NCBI GenBank assembly: GCA_035542775.1
Contig: DATKKX010000275.1
Span: forward strand, 1-5,166
DNA from: DATKKX01 sp035542775
Lineage (GTDB): Bacteria > Planctomycetota > Phycisphaerae > UBA1845 > UTPLA1
Reading direction: 5' to 3'
DNA length: 5,166 nucleotides
Positions 1-3,990 of this stretch are shown here, piece by piece. The translations under genes and the position numbers were made by a program. The first letter of the stretch is position 1; the number at the start of each line of letters is the position of its first letter. The notes under the pieces were generated by a model. That model ran no database searches and had not been told where the DNA came from. It saw only the letters and a list, made by a program, of their open reading frames with translations.

Positions 1-2
1 GG

Positions 3-710
3 ACCGCGCCGGCGATGCTGAACACCAACGCCGCCACGGACAGCGGCGATGATGACGCGCCGCAGGTCACGACCGACGGGCATGGGCACTGGGTCACGGC
101 GTGGTTCTCCTTCGATACCCTCAGCGGGACAATCGGAGGCGACTCCGACATCCTTATGGCTCGCTTTGTCCTACCGGATTGCAATTCGAACGGCCTACCC
201 GACAGCGAAGACATCGCTGGCGGCACCAGCACAGACTGCAACGGAAACGGCATTCCGGACGAATGCGAAGCCGATCGTGACAACGACGGCACCATCGATT
301 CTTGCGACGCCTGTCCGGACGATCCTGCCAGGATTGTCCCCGGCGCCTGCGGCTGTGGGTTAGCGGATGTGGACACCGACGGCGACGGCGTGCTGGACTG
401 CAACGATGGCTGCTCCAACGACCCGTTGAAGACCATTCCAGGAGTTTGCGGGTGCGGGATCGCGGATGTCGACGACGATGGCGATGGTGTGGCGGACTGC
501 ATCGACAACTGCCCGAATACGCCGAATGCGGATCAGACGGACTCCAATGCCGATGGCATCGGCGATGCCTGCGAAGCACCTCCAGCGGTTCAACCGGCAA
601 GCGCCTGCGGCGTCTGCGGGGTCGCTGGCGTCCCGCTGGCACCGGTAACACTGCTCGGCTTTGCGTGGATGAAATGCTGGCAGCGCAAAAGCAGAGGACG
701 ATGGGAGTGA
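3..710 (+). CDS. C-terminal part of a secreted/surface protein with calcium-binding TSP3-like repeats and a sorting-tail-like end (5' partial)
   Basis: The reading frame is open from the window's first complete codon (base 3), so the ATG at 15 is probably internal and the true start lies upstream. Numbering from that Met: residues 1-51 look like one blade of a sialidase/beta-propeller-like repeat (LNTNAATDSG, PQVTTDG, SDILMAR). Residues 55-86 carry two DCNxNGxPD units of the kind common in planctomycete secreted proteins. Residues 97-129 and 130-162 are two 33-residue Cys/Asp repeats with PGxCGCG and DxDGDG. Residues 162-186 are a classical TSP3 unit (NCPNTPNADQTD...GDAC). The Asp-rich loops should bind calcium. 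The tail has CGVCG (198-202), a hydrophobic stretch (203-219) and a basic end (KCWQRKSRGR), like a C-terminal sorting signal. The protein is probably exported and cell-surface associated. Its enzymatic role, if any, lies outside the window. Confidence 0.88.
   Translation, partial: TAPAMLNTNAATDSGDDDAPQVTTDGHGHWVTAWFSFDTLSGTIGGDSDILMARFVLPDCNSNGLPDSEDIAGGTSTDCNGNGIPDECEADRDNDGTIDSCDACPDDPARIVPGACGCGLADVDTDGDGVLDCNDGCSNDPLKTIPGVCGCGIADVDDDGDGVADCIDNCPNTPNADQTDSNADGIGDACEAPPAVQPASACGVCGVAGVPLAPVTLLGFAWMKCWQRKSRGRWE
303..500 (+). repeat. Two tandem 99-bp coding repeats (33-residue Cys/Asp units)
   Basis: Within the left-edge gene, residues 97-129 and 130-162 align without gaps. Each unit has a CxxC-like start, a DP pair, PGxCGCG, then DVDxDGDG and a closing Cys. 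Matching Cys pairs are exactly 33 residues apart (C100/C133, C112/C145, C129/C162). The protein repeat is clear. At DNA level the copies have diverged, mostly at third positions, so this is an old protein-level duplication rather than a fresh one. Confidence 0.8.
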
Positions 711-1230
711 CGCCCAGCCGGGCAGGCTGGCAGTCAAGGAATGAACTAGATTTGTGACCCCGGGCCCTCCACTTGAACTCGTCGGGGTATGCCCACGGAG
801 GTGGCTTCCCGCTGGCAGACAGCAACCGTGGAGCGAGCTCGCCGGGGAGTCTGCCCGGAGGTCGAGCGGGATCATCGCAGGGACAAAGGTAAGGCATTAG
901 CGGGATGGGGGAGTTTGCCGACGCCGGCGCGGTGCAACGAAGGAAGCCGACGTCCTGGTGGCGGGGATCGGGAAGACCAGACGAACCGCAACCGCAATAC
1001 CGAAGATCCAACCAGCAGAGCATTGACAGCAGCCTGCCACCGCGACAACGGCTTTCTCCCTACAGTCGGCCGAGCCAGTTTTGAGAATCGGCTCATGCAA
1101 GCCCAAGAAGCTGCCGAAGGTGGACGGATAATCGTCATGCAGAACATCTCCGATCTGCAGAGGTGCGTACCTGATGGGCGAAGCAACGACGACTCCGCCG
1201 GGGCCACTATGACCAGCAAGAATTGGCGAC
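711..1230. other. About 520 bases with no recognisable gene
   Basis: Open frames exist on both strands here (for example 789-1238 plus, 897-1277 minus). None shows a convincing ribosome binding site, a recognisable domain or a plausible protein composition: they are rich in Arg, Pro, Ser and Gly, as chance frames in GC-rich DNA usually are. Small inverted repeats are present, such as TGCAGA (1138-1143) against TCTGCA (1154-1159). I see no tRNA, no T-run terminator and no clear promoter. It may be decayed coding sequence or a spacer left by the neighbouring remnants. Confidence 0.5.
714..730 (+). terminator. GC-rich hairpin just after the left-edge gene
   Basis: CCAGCC (714-719) and GGCTGG (725-730) can form a 6-bp GC-only stem around a 5-base loop, starting three bases after the stop codon. 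No T-run follows, so it is a weak terminator candidate and may only protect the mRNA 3' end. Confidence 0.3.
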
Positions 1231-1323
1231 ATGGGTGAGAATAAACAAAGTGGTAGTACTACCACAAAACGCGTCAAAACGCGAAGAAATGCGACGATTT
1301 GCGAAAACTGGAAAAGGCGTTAA
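1231..1323 (+). CDS. Doubtful 30-aa basic ORF over the palindrome
   Basis: An ATG at 1231 opens a 30-codon frame ending in TAA at 1321-1323. The peptide is short, polar and strongly basic (MGENKQSGS... ending ENWKRR). No good Shine-Dalgarno sequence precedes it; the nearest purine run is GCAAGAA, 12 or more bases upstream. It lies in a patch of visibly lower GC than its surroundings and contains the 16-bp palindrome, which argues that the DNA is regulatory or foreign rather than a normal small gene. I list it only because its composition differs from the flanking sequence. Confidence 0.12.
   Translation: MGENKQSGSTTTKRVKTRRNATICENWKRR
1250..1265. promoter_or_regulatory. Perfect 16-bp palindrome, possible protein-binding site
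   Basis: GTGGTAGTACTACCAC is its own reverse complement over all 16 bases, centred between 1257 and 1258. The symmetry is fully used and there is no loop, which suits a dimeric DNA-binding protein better than an RNA hairpin. It sits just upstream of a 10-bp-period direct repeat and about 100 bases upstream of the tRNA remnant. The binding protein is unknown. Confidence 0.45.
1266..1283. repeat. Direct repeat AAAACGCG x2, 10-bp period
   Basis: AAAACGCG occurs at 1266-1273 and 1276-1283, so the copies start exactly 10 bases apart, about one helical turn. It directly abuts the perfect palindrome. Looser GCG-plus-A/T words continue to about 1306. The arrangement resembles a small array of protein sites (iteron-like or recombination accessory sites), but two copies are little evidence. 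Confidence 0.35.
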
Positions 1324-1361
1324 GCTGATGCCAACAAAGGCTTTGGGAGCCAATCGCGCAG

Positions 1362-1416
1362 GCTCAGCATTCGCTTCCCAAGCTGGACGTCGTGGGTTCG
1401 AATCCCATCGCCCGCT
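1362..1416 (+). pseudogene. 3' half of a tRNA-Gly(CCC), 5' half lost or degenerate
   Basis: The T arm is intact: stem 1392-1396 with 1404-1408 around TTCGAAT. The 3' acceptor strand CGCCCGC (1409-1415) is followed by T1416, the discriminator expected for bacterial tRNA-Gly. The anticodon loop TTCCCAA (1375-1381) gives anticodon CCC. The anticodon stem is damaged: TTCGC against GCTGG has two G-C pairs, one C/T mismatch and two wobbles. GCTCAG at 1362-1367 looks like the start of a D arm but joins CATTCGC directly, as if the rest of the D arm were deleted. No GCGGGCG-like 5' acceptor strand exists upstream. CCA is not encoded. It is probably non-functional, an attachment-site fragment or a broken tRNA. 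Confidence 0.65.
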
Positions 1417-1435
1417 TTTGGATGGAAATGCTTGC

Positions 1436-1469
1436 AAGGCCTGGGCTTACGAGTCCGGGCCTTCTTCTT
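1436..1469 (+). terminator. Strong Rho-independent terminator behind the tRNA remnant
   Basis: A 12-bp stem forms from 1436-1447 with 1452-1463: AAGGCC pairs with GGCCTT, continued inward by T-G, G-C, G-C, G-T, C-G and T-A pairs. The loop is TACG, a UNCG-type stable tetraloop. TTCTTCTT-type sequence (to 1469) follows. It starts 20 bases after the tRNA 3' end, so it most likely served the original tRNA transcript. It survives although the 5' half of the tRNA does not. It could also stop transcripts arriving from the left. Confidence 0.75.
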
Positions 1470-1501
1470 GGAAACGGCCCAGGATGAATGCCAGCTTCCA
1501 G

Positions 1502-1521
1502 AGTTGGTCATTAGTTGGTCA
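1502..1521. repeat. 9-bp direct repeat AGTTGGTCA x2 at the recombinase 3' end
   Basis: AGTTGGTCA is found at 1502-1510 and again at 1513-1521, an 11-base period. The second copy includes the recombinase stop codon (1519-1521). Short direct repeats between an integrase gene and its tRNA attachment site are often integrase arm-binding sites. That role is inferred from position only. Confidence 0.4.
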
Positions 1522-1698
1522 CTCGCATCCATCTTCAACCTCCGTCGCCTCCTCCAACGCCGTTTCGACCACCCGACAGGCGGCCTTCATCAACTCCGGC
1601 TCCACCTGCACGTAGTACCGACGCGTCGTGAGGATGTCGCTGTGCCCGGCCAGCTCCGGCACCACGTGCATGGAGAGCCGGGCGTCGTGGGCAGCGTC
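1519..1698 (-). pseudogene. C-terminal remnant of a tyrosine recombinase / phage-type integrase
   Basis: A 59-codon frame, preceded in frame by TGA (1699-1701) and ending in TGA at 1519-1521, matches the end of the tyrosine recombinase catalytic domain. It reads MHVVPELAGHSD, then TTRRYY, then a helical, Glu-rich tail. The His of AGHS (residue 19) and the first Tyr of RRYYV (residue 28) are 9 apart, as in XerD-type enzymes, so box III and the nucleophile Tyr are intact. HDAR (residues 4-7) resembles the HxxR box, but it is only 12 residues from the GHS His where about 23 are usual, so roughly 11 codons seem deleted. Everything upstream, including the first catalytic Arg, is missing. The protein cannot be active. 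Its 3' end points at the tRNA remnant about 100 bases away, typical of an integrated element's edge. Confidence 0.78.
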
Positions 1699-1721
1699 TC
1701 ACCCGCCTATATCTGCGTGAG

Positions 1722-2103
1722 TAGCGAAATTGTCGAGGACGCGGGGCCAGCCGGCATCTGGATGAAGGACAGGTTCGAGATGCAGCGGGCCGCCTTCGGT
1801 TCGTGTATAGAACTCCCGACTGGGAGGACTTTGTCCAGTTGGCCGTCACCGAAATCCGGCATTTCGGCGGCACGAGCATCCAGATCGCCAAGCGTCTGCG
1901 GGCCATGCTGCATGACCTGATCGCGACCTTGTCCGAGGAACGCGCCACGCCGCTTTGCCGGGAATTGAAGCTGCTGGATCGATCCGCGGAGCGTTTCTTC
2001 CCTGAACCGGAAGATCGGGCCTTGGCCGAAATCGGCGATCCCCCAGGGTGTGGGAGCCAGACGCCTTCAGAACCGAGGGGATCGGTTAACTCAGCCGCAC
2101 TAG
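1722..2103 (+). pseudogene. C-terminal remnant of a DUF2254 membrane protein, frameshifted
   Basis: In frame after a TAG at 1722-1724 the translation runs SRHLDEGQVRDAAGRL, YRTPDWEDFVQLAVTEIR, RRLRAML-type helices and ERFFPEPEDRALAEIGDP. I recognise this as the soluble C-terminal part of DUF2254 proteins, which normally have about 400 residues with four N-terminal membrane helices. Here the membrane part and most of the preceding domain are absent, leaving about 125 residues. The start is abrupt: a one-frame shift near 1745-1755 would extend the similarity back to about 1721 (AKLSRTRG). At the 3' end a run of five C (2040-2044) shifts the frame; with four C the text continues DPQGVGARRL and stops at 2101-2103. 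Without the shift the frame runs on to 2240. No ribosome binding site or proper start is visible. Confidence 0.72.
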
Positions 2104-2249
2104 GCGATCGGCACGGAGGATCTACGCCACACGCAACGGTGCATAACTCCCACGTGAGGACTCTTGGCCAACGGCAGAGGACTGACTCGGGATACCATAT
2201 GCACGCTCTCGCCGAGCACGGCCGCGCCCACCTCGCGTAGCGGCGTGCC
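2104..2249 (-). pseudogene. Possible second, badly eroded recombinase tail
   Basis: Directly after the stop of the HAD-2H gene, the same minus-strand frame stays open to a TAG at 2100-2102 and begins GTPLREVGAAVLGESVHMVS. This resembles box III of tyrosine recombinases (GTPLxxVxxxLGHxxxxMVxRxY), but with Glu in place of the His and no nucleophile Tyr. The rest is unlike any family I know. Chance is a real alternative at this length. If real, recombinase debris would lie on both sides of the DUF2254 fragment. Confidence 0.22.
2216..2248 (-). terminator. GC-rich hairpin just after the HAD-2H gene
   Basis: On the minus strand GCACGCCGC (2248-2240) pairs with GCGG-C-CGTGC (2225-2216). This gives 9 pairs with one bulged C and a 14-base loop, beginning two bases after the stop codon. 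No T-run follows. It is a plausible 3' end for the upstream transcript, but not a classic intrinsic terminator. Confidence 0.35.
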
Positions 2250-3875
2250 TCACGACTTCAGATCCCATGCCTTGAGTTTCTTCGCAGCCGTGCCGAACGG
2301 GCCGAGCTGGTAGACGGCCACTCCCGCGGGCGAGAAGGTGAACGGCTCGAACGGTTCGGCAAGCATCTTGTCGAGATACTCACGCGGGGCGACGCCGGTG
2401 CTGACGTGCGGATTGAACTTCGCGCCTGACGCGTTCGACTCAAACGATGACACGTACTTGATCATGGCCGCGTCAATAGCGGGATCATCGTGCGGCGCGG
2501 TGAACGCGCCAATGGGGCCGGTTTCCACCATGAACGTTTTCGCGGCGGCGATGATGTCCGCCTGCAGCCTGAGTAGTTCCGGCGATGGCTTGGCGCAGAT
2601 GCCGGCGACCCCCAGCCCGCTACCGGCCGGGAGGTAGTAGACTTTGAACGCCTCCAGCTTCATCGCGCTGACGTTGGCCGCGGCGAGCACTTTTTCTTCG
2701 GCGGCGTAGAGCATGTCGAGGTCGGCAGCGCGGACGAAACACTGCAGCATCGTGATGTGCGGCCTGTGCGCAGCATCCAGGGCGAAGCCCTGCGGATAGA
2801 CCTTGAGCAGACGAGCGTTGTTGGCCTCGGCATGCCGGAGCATCGTCCCGTCCGGCTCGAGCAGGATGTCGATGGCGGTGATCTCAGACTGCGTGGCCGG
2901 GAAGACAGTTTTCCAGTCGTTCTTCACGCTGACGACGGTCCAGCCCTTCGCGGCGGCTTCGTCGAGGCCCTTGTCGAGCTTGGCCAGGTGGTCCGTGCGG
3001 TCGTAGGCATATTCGCGCTCCGCGTCGTCGTGATGGATATACAGGCAGAAACGCGCGCCGCTGCCGGCCCCGGTGTATTGCAGCATTTGCAGGTCGCCGT
3101 CGGAGTTCCCGAACGCCGCGATGGGTCGGCGGCCGATGTGCTCATTAATGCCGATAGGTTTGCCTGCTTTGTCATCGTTGAAGTTCAACTCCGGCAGGCG
3201 CATGAGCACGGGCTTGCCATCCTGCATCTCGAACTTGGTCTTGATGCTGCTGCCGACGACCTGCTCCGGCGGAATGCCATACGTCTTCTCCGCCCAGGGG
3301 CGGATGAACTCGATCCCGCCGCCGGAGACGATGAAGGTCTTGAAACCGTTCGCCCGCAGGTAGGCGAGCAGCTCGAGCATGGGCTGATAGACCATCTCGG
3401 TGTAGAGCCTGCCGGTCTTGGGATGCTTCGCAGTGGCGATCCAATCCTTCACGATTTTCTCGAACTGCTCCGTGGTCATGCCCGCGTGCGTGGCCATGAA
3501 GAGTTCCAGGATCGCGCGTTCGCCACCGGCGGCCGCCGTCTTCAAATCACCCTTGAGGAGCGAGGCGAACGGCTCCTTCTCCTTCCACTCCGGATGGTCC
3601 GGGGCCAGCGCCTTCACCCGGTCGAGCGCGAAATACAACTGAACCGGCATCGGCTTCTCGCACCACAGCGTGCCGTCGTTGTCGAACACGGCAATGCGTT
3701 CCGGTACGGGCACGAAGTCCGGCGAGCCTTCCTTCGTGACCTTCTCGACGAAGGCGATGATGGATTGCTGGGCCGGGCCGTTATTCCAGGAGGGCAACGG
3801 GTCGGCGGCGTTTGCCGGCAGCGCCAGGCTCATGATGAACAGGACCATTAATGCAACATGCAACTTAAGTGTCAT
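2250..3875 (-). CDS. Exported two-domain phosphoesterase: HAD-type phosphatase fused to a 2H phosphoesterase
   Basis: 541 aa from the ATG at 3875. I prefer this start to the one at 3935 because it places a signal peptide at the N terminus: basic start, hydrophobic 7-20, cleavage likely after ANA (23). Residues about 60-325 are a HAD hydrolase: motif I DNDGT (65-69, nucleophile D65, acid D67), motif II S184 in VSGGG, Lys K239, and motif IV GNSDGD (256-261). This set fits a magnesium-dependent phosphatase. Residues about 328-541 are a 2H (LigT / cyclic phosphodiesterase-like) domain with its two signatures HIT (373-375) and HVS (490-492), 117 residues apart. All key residues of both domains are present, so both may be active. 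The 2H part could open 2',3'-cyclic or similar phosphodiesters and the HAD part remove the phosphate; this is inference. The 115-bp gap to the upstream porin-like gene leaves co-transcription possible. Confidence 0.9.
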   Translation of the reverse strand: MTLKLHVALMVLFIMSLALPANAADPLPSWNNGPAQQSIIAFVEKVTKEGSPDFVPVPERIAVFDNDGTLWCEKPMPVQLYFALDRVKALAPDHPEWKEKEPFASLLKGDLKTAAAGGERAILELFMATHAGMTTEQFEKIVKDWIATAKHPKTGRLYTEMVYQPMLELLAYLRANGFKTFIVSGGGIEFIRPWAEKTYGIPPEQVVGSSIKTKFEMQDGKPVLMRLPELNFNDDKAGKPIGINEHIGRRPIAAFGNSDGDLQMLQYTGAGSGARFCLYIHHDDAEREYAYDRTDHLAKLDKGLDEAAAKGWTVVSVKNDWKTVFPATQSEITAIDILLEPDGTMLRHAEANNARLLKVYPQGFALDAAHRPHITMLQCFVRAADLDMLYAAEEKVLAAANVSAMKLEAFKVYYLPAGSGLGVAGICAKPSPELLRLQADIIAAAKTFMVETGPIGAFTAPHDDPAIDAAMIKYVSSFESNASGAKFNPHVSTGVAPREYLDKMLAEPFEPFTFSPAGVAVYQLGPFGTAAKKLKAWDLKS

Positions 3876-3990
3876 AGCATATCTTTCATGGCTGGAGGTT
3901 GTGTGGTCCGAAAGGCCGCATCGAATGGAAGTCATCTACCGGCCTCGCGATCCCGGCTCACAAGCTGTTTCAATCGGATCAGCGTCTGGT
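3876..3990 (-). other. 115-bp spacer between the two minus-strand genes
   Basis: I find no convincing -35/-10 pair. TTGAAA lies at about 3969-3974 on the minus strand, but no matching -10 element follows at normal spacing. A CCGG...CCGG pair gives only a 4-bp stem, so there is no clear terminator either. Whether the downstream gene has its own promoter cannot be decided from the sequence. Confidence 0.4.
3883..3887 (-). promoter_or_regulatory. Weak ribosome binding site supporting the start at 3875
   Basis: On the minus strand GAAAG ends seven bases before the ATG at 3875-3873. The match to a full Shine-Dalgarno sequence is modest, but the spacing is right. It supports this start, already favoured by the signal peptide, over the ATG at 3935. 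Confidence 0.4.

Noticed and set aside
154..1023. Long minus-strand open frame (289 codons)
   Set aside because: Mostly the antisense of the calcium-binding gene; Arg/Pro/Cys-rich low-complexity text with no domain. A shadow frame.
789..1238. 149-codon plus-strand open frame
   Set aside because: No recognisable domain, poor ribosome binding site, composition as expected by chance. An overlapping minus frame of similar length looks no better.
1340..1416. Intact tRNA-Gly
   Set aside because: No 5' acceptor strand pairs with CGCCCGC, the D arm cannot be formed and the anticodon stem has a mismatch. Only the 3' half is credible.
1223..1615. 130-codon plus-strand frame containing a GRRGFESHRP-like stretch
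   Set aside because: That stretch is what a tRNA T arm gives when translated; the frame crosses the tRNA remnant and its terminator.
2757..3851. 364-codon plus-strand open frame
   Set aside because: Lies wholly antisense to the HAD-2H gene, whose minus-strand translation has clear motifs. GC-rich shadow frame.
3876..3935. Upstream ATG at 3935 as start of the HAD-2H gene
   Set aside because: It would put 20 polar residues before a clear signal peptide. The ATG at 3875 has a weak but correctly spaced GAAAG.
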